Shown in pieces: positions 1-11,137 of a DNA stretch of 64,000 nt. Location of the stretch: positions 12,057,278-12,121,277 of the forward strand of contig CAIIXF020000008.1 in the NCBI GenBank assembly GCA_903813345.2, given 5' to 3'. A program made the position numbers and the translations under genes. Source of the stretch: Owenia fusiformis (lineage: Eukaryota > Annelida > Polychaeta > Sabellida > Oweniidae). How positions within the stretch are numbered: position 1 is the stretch's first letter; every line of letters begins with the position of its first letter. The notes under the pieces were generated by a model that was not told the origin of the DNA, did not search any database, and was given only the letters and a program-made list of their open reading frames with translations.

Positions 1-1289
1 ATTTCATAACAGAGGCACACATTGTGGCAGCGTGGGGGATTATTGCATCTGAAGTATAAACAAACCGTGGTAATAACCGGTTATCTAGGCAGGTTTTTTG
101 ATGAAACAAATTTGTTAATTCAGTGGAATGACCTCATCTTAGGAGTTAAATGCATCAACTTTCAGAAAATGTAGCATGCATATCAAAATATTTCCCAAAA
201 AATCTCTTGAAGAGAACTTCACCCTAAGAAATTAAAATAATGGTTCTATCCAGTTCATTTAGTAAAAATGTTAAATTGCAGAAAGATAATGTCTGGTTTC
301 AGCAATTTCCGTTGTTCATAATGTCTATGCCAGAGATCATATGTCTATTCTGAGAATGTGACGCCACTCCAGATGACGTCACACCAGAGATTACAAAAGA
401 AACAACATGACATTTCTTGACTAACCCGCAGAAACAATAACCATTGTTTGTTTAGGCTACATGATCATTTGCTTTCGTTGGCTGTTTGTTGTGATATGAC
501 ATAAACTGACAAATGAACATCATCGAACATCAAACTACCCAATCCTGACATTTTCTTTCTGCTCTGAAAATTTGAAATAATTGTCCCGGAAAAATGCTAT
601 TTATAGTCAACAAACTGCAAATATGAAGAAGAGATTACAGGGCAAATATTGATCACTTGATGCTTGGGAGAACGTGATGATAAAGGTCAGCCTGGTCGTA
701 AATTATATTTGGGTGGTCATTTTTTGGATGTACTATTTTTGGTTGCGAGTCCAATATTCTTATTTATTTATTGTACCTAGACTAGTTACAATGGGGACTA
801 GATATGGCTCCAGATCTGTGTGATGAAAAGAAACTTGACTTGAATTGATTGACTCTGAATGAAAAGTTGAAAAAATACAACTTTTTTGTTGGCTTTTTGT
901 TAGACCTTTTATATTCATTCGCAGAAAATGTAAGTGATAATCTATAAATGCTGAACATCACATCAATTGAATGATCATAATTAAATATAGTCTACCTCAT
1001 AGTATCCAGCATACAGCTTTACATTAGAATAAAAATCTAAATATTTTTCAAAAATGTTGACTTCCGGCTAAAATGGCGGTCATTTGTAACCTGAATTTTG
1101 ATTGGCCTAGAGAAATTTATTCAGTCAGCAGCACCATCTATATATCCTGCAACCTAACTAATTATATTGACTGTTACTAATAAATGCATTGATTGTACAT
1201 ACCATAAATGTTTGTGATAAAACCAATTATTTGAAACAATAATGTAATTTGATTGTAGGCCCGGGATTGTAAGTTATTGTGTCGAATTC
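1..1289. other. AT-rich sequence without recognised genes
   Basis: No zinc-finger remnant, long open frame or clear repeat was seen on either strand. A perfect CRE-type octamer TGACGTCA lies at 374-381, and an ATGGCGGTCATTT stretch near 1072 resembles the repeat array at 14.6-15.5 kb. Nothing else can be supported. Confidence 0.5.
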
Positions 1290-2030
1290 TTGTTCCATCC
1301 ATAGCTGTCAGTCGGTGTTTGAATTGATTGTTCCCACTTACCAATGGTTGAATGGATTGTTCCCATCAATGACTATCAGTGATTGAATTAATTGTTCATC
1401 TGTACCAATGGGTGACATTATTTGAATTGATTGTTCCCATCAATATTGTCCATGATTGATTGATTGTTCCCACATATTGCAGCCAGTGTACATGTTTGAA
1501 TTAATTGTTCCCACTAATGGATGTCAGTGTTTGAATTAATTGTTCCACCTTTGGCTGTCAGTAATTGAATTGATTGTTCCACGTATGGCTGTCCGAGTTT
1601 GAATTGATCATTCCTACCAATTGTTGTCTGCGACAGAATTGATTGTTCCCACTAATCTTTGTAATAGATTGAATGAAATGTTCCCACAAATGGTTGTCAG
1701 TATTTGATTGTTCCCATCAATGGTTGTCACTATTTGAATTGATTGTTCCCACCACCTGACCACTGGTTGTCATTGTTTGAATTGATTGTTCCCACCAATC
1801 GTTGTCAGTGATTGAATTGATTGTTCCATCAATTTTGCCACTGATTGAATTGATTGTTCAATCAATGGTGTCCATGATTGATTGATTGTTCCCATATATG
1901 GTTGTCACTATTTGAATTGATTGTTCCCACCACTGACTGACAGGGATTGAATTGATTGTTCCATCAATATTTTACACTGATTCGATTGATTGTTCCCTCC
2001 AATGGTTGCCATTGATCGAATTGATTGGAG
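1290..2030. repeat. Minisatellite of about 35 bp (TTGAATTGATTGTTCCCA type)
   Basis: About 20 imperfect copies of a unit containing TGAATTGATTGTTCCCACCA followed by ATGGTTGTCAGTG run head to tail. Copies differ by substitutions and small indels, so the array is old rather than freshly expanded. No open frame runs through it. Confidence 0.85.
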
Positions 2031-2114
2031 AAAGAAGTTTATCAGTGTACTGCGCTAATAATTTTTTTATGAAAATATAGAAAGATCTTAGTTTAGGATG
2101 AATTATAGATGCAT

Positions 2115-2262
2115 TTGTAAGGACCCTTGATAGCAAGTTGCTACTACATCCCAGCTGGGTTCGATTCCCACTCAGGGCATCAAGTTTAGCTATCTGGCTA
2201 GACCTATGCTCGCGGTCGTTAGTTATTTATTCCCCTGGGGCACCCCCGGGTCATTACACATT
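2115..2262 (+). repeat. tRNA-derived SINE-like sequence
   Basis: A perfect pol III B-box-like motif (GGTTCGATTCC, about 2158-2168) follows an A-box-like TAGCAAGTTGC about 25 bp upstream. No complete tRNA cloverleaf is apparent. The downstream body (TTATTTATTCCCCTGGGGCACC) resembles the tail beside the SINE-like sequence at 46.7-46.9 kb. A SINE or decayed tRNA-like repeat fits better than a working tRNA gene. Confidence 0.4.
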
Positions 2263-2898
2263 AAAATGCATCCATATGCCTTTATTTATGGATCTGTCAT
2301 CTGTCTAAAAATAATGATCATAAAATAAAGCCAGAATTGTAGAATGTTAATAATTTGAGCTATTATGAGATTCAATTATCTTTAAAATTGAACCCTTCAA
2401 TGACTGTATCATGTTCCACGTAGGTGGGTAGGTGGGAATGAGGTAGGAGGTTTTTTATACATAGCCCAAATTAAATTATGGATATTCAAAAGAGGACATT
2501 TAAACCTACAATATGTAAAAATATCAAATTGTCTAAAGCAGGCATAACGTGCAGTAGACTGGTGAACTTTCGTTCACCAAACTGAGACATCTTTTGACCC
2601 CTCCTAGACCCTGAAAAGTTTTGGACCCACCCTGTCTATGGGCCTGTTTTGGACCCACCCTGTCTACGGGCCTGTCTCGCCACTACACTTCGAGTCCTTA
2701 CAACCCTGGTCCCTATACCCAGACACTCATCCTTGATTCCACCTTTTCCCGCAGAGGGAAAATTTCAAGAAAACATAAAAGTGTGAATAATTAAACAGCA
2801 GCCTTTATTTCATTATTCAGATATGATATCTCCCAGCACAGGAGTGTGAATAAAATATCATTAAAAATATATATCAACAAGGAACATTCTCCTGAGTC
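2263..2898. other. Non-coding spacer with a short tandem duplication
   Basis: At about 2617-2676 a 32-bp segment containing GGACCCACCCTGTCTA is present twice in direct tandem. No other organised feature was recognised. Confidence 0.5.
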
Positions 2899-2990
2899 TA
2901 CATTGTGGCAAAAATTTCACTGTAAGAGCAATTTTCATACACATGCAAGGATCCACACTGGTGAGAGATTATATCTTGTAAGCAGCATTC
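2899..2990 (+). pseudogene. Zinc-finger remnant on the plus strand
   Basis: The plus strand reads CGKNF, then a His, and after a +1 frame change RIHTGER, the classic C2H2 inter-finger linker. Only about one finger is left and stops follow. It is the only zinc-finger trace in the opposite orientation to the array, so it reflects an inversion or an unrelated zinc-finger pseudogene. Confidence 0.5.
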
Positions 2991-3039
2991 CCTGAACTGG
3001 CACAAGAAGTCAAACCATGTAACATGTTTAACATTAAGA

Positions 3040-3130
3040 TGGCATAAACATGCAAAATGTCATGTCACGTGCCATTTGTTACAGATGCATACCACAGAAC
3101 ATCTATCACCAAACACTGTCCATATACTGT
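3040..3130. repeat. Dispersed repeat copy (AACATGCAAAATGTCA family)
   Basis: Shares GGCATAAACATGCAAAATGTCA, GCCATTTGTTACAGA and AACACTGTCCAT with copies near 4640, 7520, 28745 and 48795. The family is about 110-150 bp. Intact copies end in GGTGACAT, but this one is truncated before that. Confidence 0.6.
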
Positions 3131-3426
3131 ATAAGTTGAACTTGATACATTGATTGGGTTGATGTGTTTAGTCTGTTAGAAATTGAAATGTCCTCTTTGT
3201 GAATTATACCAGTATAAATATTTTGGAGGACAAATATCATTTTATTTTAATTTGTCCATCATCTATGAATCTAAGGGAAGAACACATCAAGATGTTTTAT
3301 CATATTCTACCTTCTTAACAAAATTTATTCATTTAATGACTTCAAATCGAGTAATTGATTTATGTTATCTACTAAATTGATGTAAACATGTGTTGTGTTA
3401 TTTGTAAAATTATGAACCTGTGGCCT

Positions 3427-3432
3427 TTTATT
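3427..3432 (-). terminator. Candidate poly(A) signal for the 3497-4113 exon
   Basis: AATAAA on the minus strand, about 65 nt past the stop codon of the adjacent exon. Position and sequence fit a cleavage/polyadenylation signal. No transcript evidence is available. Confidence 0.5.
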
Positions 3433-3496
3433 GATTGAAATAAACTAAATTCTAAAATAGTTTTCTTGAACTGTTCATGATTCAAACTGTTTAGTA

Positions 3497-4113
3497 CTAC
3501 TTACAGTTTTTGTAGTGGTGTTGTAAAGATGTTGTTTGTGCAAACCCCTTGCCACAATGTTGACAACAATGTGGCTTTTCACCAGTGTGAGTATATTCAT
3601 GCACTTTTAGATTATGCCTAAGGCCAAACTTTTTCCCGCAGGTTTGACATTTGAATTGTTTATTGTGATAAGATTGATGTCTTTTTAATAAATGGGGATG
3701 TGTAAATGACTTCCCACATTCATCGCACACATGGAGTCTTATATCATTATGTCTCAATTCGTGAAAAATTAAACTTTTTCTAGTTTTAAATTCTTGACCG
3801 CAAAGTGAGCACACAAAATTCAATGATTGATGAGTTTTAAGATGTTGTTGTTTTGTCGATCTGCTTTTTAGTTTCATCCCACATATATCACATTGAAAGT
3901 TTTTCGCATCAACATGACTGCCCATGTGTTTACTCCAACTTCCCAAACAGTGGAACCGTAGCTCACAGTGTCTACACTTGAAGCAGTCTCTTCCATTTGC
4001 GTGGCCTCTCATATGGTGCGTAAATGTCTTACTAGTAGTAGTTGTATGAGGGCAGATGTAACAGTGGTAGAGCATCAGTCCATCTGGTGATATTGTAATC
4101 AATGGATTCGGTC
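3497..4113 (-). CDS. C2H2 zinc-finger terminal exon A1
   Basis: Last exon of the array in transcription order: 204 codons after a CAG acceptor at 4114-4115, intron phase 1, leader GPNPLITISPDGLMLYHC. It encodes seven fingers, the first starting at about residue 17 and the last at about 181. Helix positions -1/2/3/6 read F2 CGSK, F3 SSTQ, F4 TKSF, F5 HHLR, F6 LHNV, F7 QTSH. A TGEKP linker joins F6 to F7, and F7 ends H-X3-C rather than H-X3-H. Seven fingers with one canonical linker indicate a sequence-specific nuclear DNA-binding C-terminus; the target is unknown. The Met shown by simple ORF calling is internal to the exon, so the real N-terminus should come from an upstream exon. Confidence 0.88.
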
Positions 4114-5373
4114 CTGAAACACAGACATCAATCTGTTAAAATTGGATAATGAAGAAGTTATATATGTTAATTGAATTTATTTATTAAATAAATGCACAAT
4201 CTTATTCATTAATGGAACTATAAGGCTATAAGTGAAAAGTTTACCTAGGAAGGGTAAACACAATTCATATTTTGGAGTTTAGATAGTGTTAAAATACAAG
4301 ATACTCCAATGGATATAGAAAATTCAATTTTCAAGACAATGATACATGTATAACATGTATAATGCAAACAATTGTATGAATCTTATCATCTTTACATGTT
4401 AGGCATCTCTCTGCTAACATTTCCTTTAATAATGTCCTCAAACAATGCACTGTAGAAAAGCTAATATTTACCTCTAAAATGTCACAATTTATATTGTTCT
4501 GTTCTTCAAATCTGAAACATAAATGATTGACTCATTCCTCGTAATGACATTCTTAATGTATTTCTGCTGCACTTTGCTCAAAAAGAAAGACAATTCTAGA
4601 CAAAAACATACACAAATTGCCATTTTTCAAAGTGCAATAACAAACAAGGCATAAACATGCAAAATGTCACCACCTACTATTTGTGACACACTGAATGTCA
4701 AACATCAACCACCAAATGCCAAACGCTACCAACAAAAGAGTTGGAGACCATATTAATATGTCACCACTTCAGGCGGTGACATAAAAACAAAATGGTTTAT
4801 TTATTGATTATTATTGTTCTAAAATTAATTGTAATGTATACAATACATGTATAACACTTTCCAAGAAGCAAAAATGAAAATAAATCTCTTGTAAAGTTTG
4901 GAGATAATACACCCTCTTAATGCAATGAAACATATTTAAATATGTTATGAACTTTTTGAACAAACTGTACAAAAAGACAAACTAAAATATATTTCATGGT
5001 ACTAGGTATAAGGTGATGTCATACATACTGAATACATAGTAATTGAAAGTAGTATACATGTATTTTAGAAAATAGTATACTATTGACAAAATGTTCTTAT
5101 TGAGCAGAGCCATCTTTTATTGACATTACTGAATGTTACGAAGCTTAGATTTATTGTATTTTTTCTCAAACACTGTATCACCCTCATTACTCAACTGATG
5201 TTAAACATCTTTCTTAATATAACCATAATAGTTAGAAACATGAAAAAGTGAAAAATAAATTAGCAATGAAAACTGTTTGTAACAATTTAATTCTTTATAA
5301 TTGTATAAACATTTGCATATTAGCATTTCCTGATATAAAAATTAGGGGTTCATATTTTTCCAATAGCACAAAG
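4114..5373. other. Intronic/3' flanking spacer with one dispersed repeat
   Basis: AT-rich, no coding trace. A fuller copy of the AACATGCAAAATGTCA family lies at about 4650-4785. It ends in the short inverted pair GTCACCAC...GCGGTGACAT. The remainder shows nothing recognisable. Confidence 0.6.
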
Positions 5374-6026
5374 TTATGATGGTGAGGCTTTAAATTGGGT
5401 TACATTACTACAGTTCTTGTAATGGCATTGTAAAGATGCCAACTGTGCAAAACCTTTACCACAATATTGACAACAGTATGGCTTCTCGCCAGTATGGAGG
5501 AACTCATGTACTTTTAGATTATGCCTTTGACCAAATGCTTTCCCACATGTGTGACAAACATATTTTTTATTATGATACAGCTGGTGTCTTTTCAACAGCT
5601 GTCTATGTGTAAATGACTTTCCACATTCGGGACAAGTAAAAGGCCTTAAATTGCCATGTTGGGTTTCATGTATTAGCATAGATTTTCTGTTCTTGAATTC
5701 ATCTCCGCAGATTGAACATACGAAACGTGTAAAATCGTGAGTTTTTAGATGTGCTCTTCTGCTTAAATTGCTTTTCAGTTTCATTCCACATATATGACAA
5801 TTAAAGTGTTTTGTATCATAATGTTTCATCATGTGTACGCTCCAGTGAGCCAAACAATGTGTTTTGTGATCGCAATGTTTACATTTGAAGCATCCCCTTC
5901 CTTTTCTTCCCTCGTGTGTTCTCAAGTGTCTTGTAAATTCCTTACTGGTGCCAGTAGTATAGGAGCAAACATCACAGTGGTATACCATGTCACCCTCTGC
6001 TGACACGGTTACAAGTGGATTGGGAC
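5374..6026 (-). CDS. C2H2 zinc-finger terminal exon A2
   Basis: 216 codons after a CAG acceptor, phase 1, leader GPNPLVTVSAEGDMVYHC. Seven fingers; helix -1/2/3/6 residues are F2 CAHV, F3 SLSA, F4 NKSI, F5 HQLR, F6 QHNV, F7 QASC. It is closest to exon A1: both share the HCL motif in F2 and the KFSLxR-type F3 core. The last finger is C2HC (HYKNC), followed by a 13-residue tail. The acceptor sits about 12 bp from a 95-bp tandem array that fills the upstream intron end. Confidence 0.88.
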
Positions 6027-6038
6027 CTGGAACATATA

Positions 6039-6690
6039 AGTCAATGGATTACAACATTGTTTATCAATAAAAAAGTTCAGATTCTGTTGATCACTTGGTA
6101 AGGAACACTATTCGAGCTAATTGTGTTGAGCAGTCAATGGATTACAATGCTGTATATAAATAAAAATTCAGTTTCTGTTATTCACTTGGTAAGGAACACT
6201 ACATATTCGAGCTAATTGTGTTGAGCAGTCAATGGATTACAATGTTGTATATCAATAAAAATTCAGTTTCTGTTATTCACTTGGTAAGGAACACTACATA
6301 TTCGAGCTAATTGTGTTGAGCAGTCAATGGATTACAATGCTGTATATCAATAAAAATTCAGTTTCTGTTATTCACTTGGTAAGGAACACTACATATTCGA
6401 GCTAATTGTGTTGAGCAGTCAATGGATTACAATGCTGTATATCAATAAAAATTCAGTTTCTGTTATTCACTTGGTAAGGAACACTACATATTCGAGCTAA
6501 TTGTGTTGAGCAGTCAATGGATTACACGCTGTACAATCAATAAAAATTCAGTTATTCATTTGGAAAAGAACACTACATATTTGAGTTAATTATGTTGACC
6601 AGTCAATGGATTACAACACTGTATATCAATAAAAAGTTCAGATTCTGTTGTTTAGTTGGAGAACACTACATAGTTGAGAGACAGCACAAA
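6039..6690. repeat. 95-bp tandem repeat, seven units, beside the exon A2 acceptor
   Basis: TCAATGGATTACAA recurs at 6041, 6134, 6229, 6324, 6419, 6514 and 6603, so the period is 93-95 bp. The central units are almost identical, which implies recent expansion. Read on the transcribed (minus) strand each unit contains TTTTATTGATATACAG, a sequence resembling a 3' splice site. Confidence 0.9.
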
Positions 6691-7515
6691 AAGCAACATT
6701 TTTAATACAAAATATTTTAGGTTTTGAGGCTTGAAGTGTTTTTGAAAACATTGTGATCTAAGTTTTTCATAGCTGTTGTTGAGAATTTATTCAGGTTTGA
6801 TTTTGAACATGGAGGTAGAAATCAAGGCTTGATCAAGCAAGATGGCATTTAGAGCTCATCTTGTAACATTTATAAAACTGCATGCAGTTGATCGAGTCAT
6901 CTGGAACTTCTTGTGGAGTCTTAGTTTTAATGTGATAGAGAACAAGGCAGATTTCATGCAGACAAAACATTTTGCAATGTTATGTGGGTGGCAAATTTGA
7001 ATGCTGGATTTCATATTTATTCAATTTTGCTATTTTCAATATTTATTACTTAATTACATACATATGCTATGAAATAACAATAACATTAACTATACATTAT
7101 AATGATTCTCAGATTCACATGTTAAATTTTTAGCTGACTATTCTGTTAATAACAAATTATTCTTAGCAAATTAACACTTAACGAATTAATGATTCCTTAA
7201 TTACGAATAGTTAAGAGCAGGCTCCTATATCCATTGTTATGTTTTAATATCATACATGTACATTTATTTCTAAGACATAATTTTATGAAAATTCTCTTCA
7301 TCACTTTTCTATTTATTATTACACAAATATACATACTTGGTTGATATATTCAAAAGGTATTTAAACTCTGGTATGTGAATCAATCACGTATGCCAGAAAT
7401 AGAACTATACACTTTTTACCTGAGGATAAGTATAATATATTAATACTCAGAGCTGCTGTGATTCATATTTGGATAACTTTTTCCATTATTTTCATGGTTT
7501 AATACAAATGTATGT
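6691..7515. other. AT-rich spacer
   Basis: No open frame, finger remnant or clear repeat structure was recognised. Confidence 0.5.
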
Positions 7516-7517
7516 AC

Positions 7518-7645
7518 CTACAAGGCATTAACATGCAAAATGTCACCACATGCAGACATGCTAGGCTATTTGTAACACCCACCAACCAACGCCTGCCGAA
7601 TGCCAGATGCCGAACACTGTCCAAAAAATTGGAGAATATAACTTA
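7518..7645. repeat. Dispersed repeat copy (AACATGCAAAATGTCA family)
   Basis: Contains AAGGCATTAACATGCAAAATGTCACCAC, then a diverged middle with CCAACCAACGCCTGCC and GCCGAACACTGTCC. It lies immediately 3' of exon A3, within its likely 3' UTR region. Confidence 0.6.
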
Positions 7646-7695
7646 TATCATCATATATAACAATATAATCAAGGCATAAATGGAGTTTGAAATCA

Positions 7696-8315
7696 TCATG
7701 TACACCTTTTGTAATGGCATTGTAGGGATGCCAACTGTGCAAAACCCTTGCCACAATGTTTACAACGGTATGGTTTTTCACCAGTGTGGAGATACTCATG
7801 TACTTTGAGATTATGACTATGACTGAATGCTTTTCCACATGTAGCACATACATATGTCTTATTATGGGATGCTCTGTGTTTATACAAAAGTGTTTTACTA
7901 TGAAAACTCTTGCCACATTCAGGGCACGTGTGAGGCTTGAAATCATTATGGCGATCTTCATGTAATTTCATGCATACTTTATTTTTAAAGTTTTCACCAC
8001 AAACTGTGCATACGAATAACCTTGAAGGATCGTGTATTTCTCGATGATTATACAATGAGACATAGCTATTAAATGCCTGACCACACGTGTCACATATGAA
8101 GTGTTTTTCATTACGGTGAGTCATCATATGTTTACTCCAAATCACTAAGCTCTTGTGGCTCTTGTCACAGTGTCGACATCTGAAGATTCTGCCATCTCCA
8201 GTGTGTTGCCTCATATGGCGGTAAAGTTTAACATCAGTGATTGTAACTTTGTCACAGTAATCACAATGGTATGTAACATTGTCTTGTTCATCTACTCGCA
8301 CGAAGGGTTTTGGAC
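7696..8315 (-). CDS. C2H2 zinc-finger terminal exon A3
   Basis: 205 codons after a CAG acceptor, phase 1, leader GPKPFVRVDEQDNVTYHC. Seven fingers; helix -1/2/3/6 residues are F2 SVIK, F3 SVSN, F4 NVCL, F5 STLK, F6 HHNV, F7 QASC. Unlike most family members it has a TGDGR linker after F1 as well as TGEKP before F7. The last finger is C2HC (HYKRC). The overlapping minus-strand frame at 7566-7961 is a shadow of this exon. No AATAAA was found close to the stop. Confidence 0.88.
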
Positions 8316-8955
8316 CTGAAACATATTTAACAATCAAATGTAAATTAAAATGCAGTCTTCACAATTTCTCAATGGATGGGTTGAGGTGTGGCACTTGTTT
8401 GAAATGAAAAAAGTGTTCCAATCATTAATAATGTGAATAATTCTCTCTGAAAGAGTTTTCGTCAACCATCAACTTAATTCAACTTCAAATCATTTGTTAT
8501 TCATTATTCTTCAGGTCAATTACATTTAAACTCAACATTAATTCTTAAAACAACAATCCTCATAAAATTATTAATTTTAGCACAATCAATTTTCACTCAC
8601 AATTGATACCAGCTCAAACATTCAATACTCTATAGGTTTACTCTGATAAAGTTATTACAATTGTCAATGCTTTTTTAAAGTTGATTCTTAACTTATTGAA
8701 TAATTTATTTCCATTTCTTTAAGGATGTAACGTACTAGGTAAAGTTGAACATTATGGACATGGATCCCTAATTTTTATTTTTAATATGGGAAGTTTTTAG
8801 CAAACTAAGTGTTTATGTCTATTTGGAAAAAAGTTAAATACACCAAGGTGTGATATGTAAATCTGATTTTATTAACATGGAGAAGTTCTAAGTCAATTTG
8901 TCAGAAATTGACATTTTAGAGCTTTATAGGACAACTACAAGTAAAAATATATAAC
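8316..8955. other. AT-rich intronic spacer
   Basis: No coding trace or repeat structure recognised. Confidence 0.5.
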
Positions 8956-8959
8956 TGAG

Positions 8960-9325
8960 TGAACCCTTTCTCACATGCTATACATCTATATGACTTCTCA
9001 CCAGTATGGATCCTTTCACCCCACATAAATGGCATATGAAGGAATTGTATGACTTCCCACCAGTATAGATCCTTTTACCCTACATAAATGGCCTATAAAG
9101 GAATTGTATGACTTCTCACCAGTATGGATCCTTTCACCCTACATACCGTAAATGGCATATAAAGGAATTGTTGGGTCTTGCTCATATGTTGGGTTATCAT
9201 TGCCTTATGTTGATATCCTTTACCACACGGGGTACACCTGTGTGGTTTAAAATCACTGTGCCTACTTTCATGAACTGCTAAGTTATATAAAGTAATCAAC
9301 TTTTTCTTGCACAACAACATTAGAA
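8960..9325 (-). pseudogene. Decayed block-A-like zinc-finger exon
   Basis: The minus strand keeps part of F4 and F5 (HESRHSDFKPHRC, then CGKGYQHKAMITQH), most like exon A3. F6 is missing. The linker region (RIHTGE, out of frame) is present three times as a tandem repeat of about 60 bp between 8990 and 9150. No acceptor, leader, F1-F3 or complete F7 remains. A truncated relic of one more terminal exon. Confidence 0.8.
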
Positions 9326-9564
9326 AAATATCGTTTTTTCACTTAAAATATTTTCACAAAATTTACCAAATATATATATATAGAAACTTAGTTAAAACAG
9401 TTGAGAAATGAACAAATGTATAGTTCTCTCAAATAAAGATTTTGCTTCTAGAATAATTGGTACAAGATATAGCATGATTTCTAATAATGCAAAGTACAAT
9501 GTAAATAGAGATGACAAATTGAAATTCAGCTTAAGAGCTTACAGAACTTGAATTACTAGGTAAT

Positions 9565-9645
9565 CTTGACTGTACAATTCTTGTAGTGACACTCCAGGTA
9601 CTGTAAAGATGCTAACTGGGCAAAACCTTTGCAACAAATGCCAAT
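9565..9645 (-). pseudogene. Last-finger remnant
   Basis: Matches the F7 region of exons A1/A2 (ACAATTCTTGTAGTG, TGTAAAGATGCTAACTG, GCAAAACCTTTGC) but with an insertion of about 13 bp and no neighbouring fingers. It may be the displaced 3' end of the relic at 8960-9325. Confidence 0.55.
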
Positions 9646-10335
9646 TACGAAGGAGCACTTTGGTTACAGTTTAAGGGAGGATTCTCATAACTTCACATGT
9701 ATTAATTAAAGCATGGCAGATACCATAGTTATAAATGATAATGAAACACTTACCAGAGCAATTGATGAACTGATTGATGTACACTATGGATAATTACATG
9801 AATGTGAGGCAACATCTACATATATATTTAAATATGTGAGGTTGTTACCGATTCACCAATTGATAATTTGATGTACAATACCTATATAAAAGTAAAATTA
9901 TGTGTACAGTAATCATTAATACAAATTCTATGTAAGGTGTTAAAAGATGTTACATAATAAACATCACTCCTTGACCCATATTGGCTATTTTGTATTTGGA
10001 AATTGAGTTGGATGTGACAATGGTTTGAGATCATGGAAAATGTCAATCAGACAATGATATCTAAAATCTGTTAAATCAATTTTGCTTTTGTATATTCCAA
10101 GAGATGCAATGGTTATGGAACCAGCAATATGAGTTTTATCAGAATGGCTTCACATGTATTAATCTTTTTCATTTAAATGGAGATGATATATGAATGGTTA
10201 CATTTTCAAAATGTTTGTAGAAAAACAGCATATTCAGAGACTATGGACGAAATACTTAATTTCTAAATTATATATCCTACAAGTTTATTGTTATCAACTG
10301 TGATTCTTAACTTTTATGATACATTTTTGTTCTTA
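9646..10335. other. AT-rich spacer
   Basis: Nothing recognisable apart from 3' flanking sequence of the next exon. Confidence 0.5.
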
Positions 10336-10967
10336 TTATTTATAGGTCAATTTAAGACATATTTTCTTGTGTTTATTGAGAGCAGAAATTTGGATGAAAC
10401 GTTTATCACATATTTGACATTTATATGGTCTTTCTCCAGTATGGATTCTCTGGTGGATTTGCAAATTATCTTTTCGTGAAAACTGACGGCCACAGGTGTC
10501 ACATGTAAATGTATTGGTGTGTGTTTTGAATATATGTCCTTCTAATAAGTGCTTACTCTGGAATGTTCTTTGACATATTTTACATTTGCTCATGTTTGGA
10601 TTATGTGTGGTCATGTGTCTGGTTAAGGATCTCCTATCATTGTATTTTTGTCCACAAATCTCACAGACAAACGGTTGTTTGCCTTCTTCGGATTGTATAT
10701 GAAATATATAGTTTTTTTTGCATTTAAGTGTTTTTCCACAGTATTGACATTCATAGTTCTTCATCTCGGTGTGTGATCTCATATGTATTGCCCAATCGCC
10801 TAAGTTGCCACTTCTGTATTTACATGTGTGACATATTAATGGCTTTTCCCCATGGTGACTCCTCATACATTTAAAGAATTGCTGATTGGTTTTATATGTA
10901 GAAGTACATCCATCACAGTGGTAAACTCTCTCTCCTTTCTCATCCACTGTCACATAAGGCTTTGGTC
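10336..10967 (-). CDS. Zinc-finger terminal exon B1 with altered fingers 1 and 3
   Basis: 209 codons after a GCAG acceptor, phase 1, leader [18 protein letters not shown]. Seven fingers, but F1 carries Cys where the first zinc His belongs (KCMRSH) and F3 carries Glu where the second His belongs (HIQSE). These are the hallmarks of block B. Helix -1/2/3/6 residues are F2 NGDI, F3 CKNF, F4 DRSR, F5 SHLG, F6 RDNI, F7 QSAK. F5 keeps the standard 12-residue C-to-H spacing, whereas later block-B exons have 11, so this may be the least derived block-B copy. TGERP linker before F7; F7 is C2HC. Confidence 0.88.
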
Positions 10968-11137
10968 CTGCAAATAGAAGAATCAGATTTACTTAAAACA
11001 AATTAAAGTGTCATTATTGACAATAAACATGAAGAAAATGACTAAAGAATAATGCTACCATCCAATCAATTTTTAGCAATGTCCATTTATCATCAATGTC
11101 CCTTATTTTGTTAACAGATCCAGAAGTTCCTAATATA

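Noticed and set aside
2115-2262. Functional tRNA gene
   Set aside because: B-box and A-box resemblance only; no acceptor stem or complete cloverleaf could be built.
7566-7961. 131-codon minus-strand frame
   Set aside because: Overlaps exon A3 in another frame and lacks any family feature.
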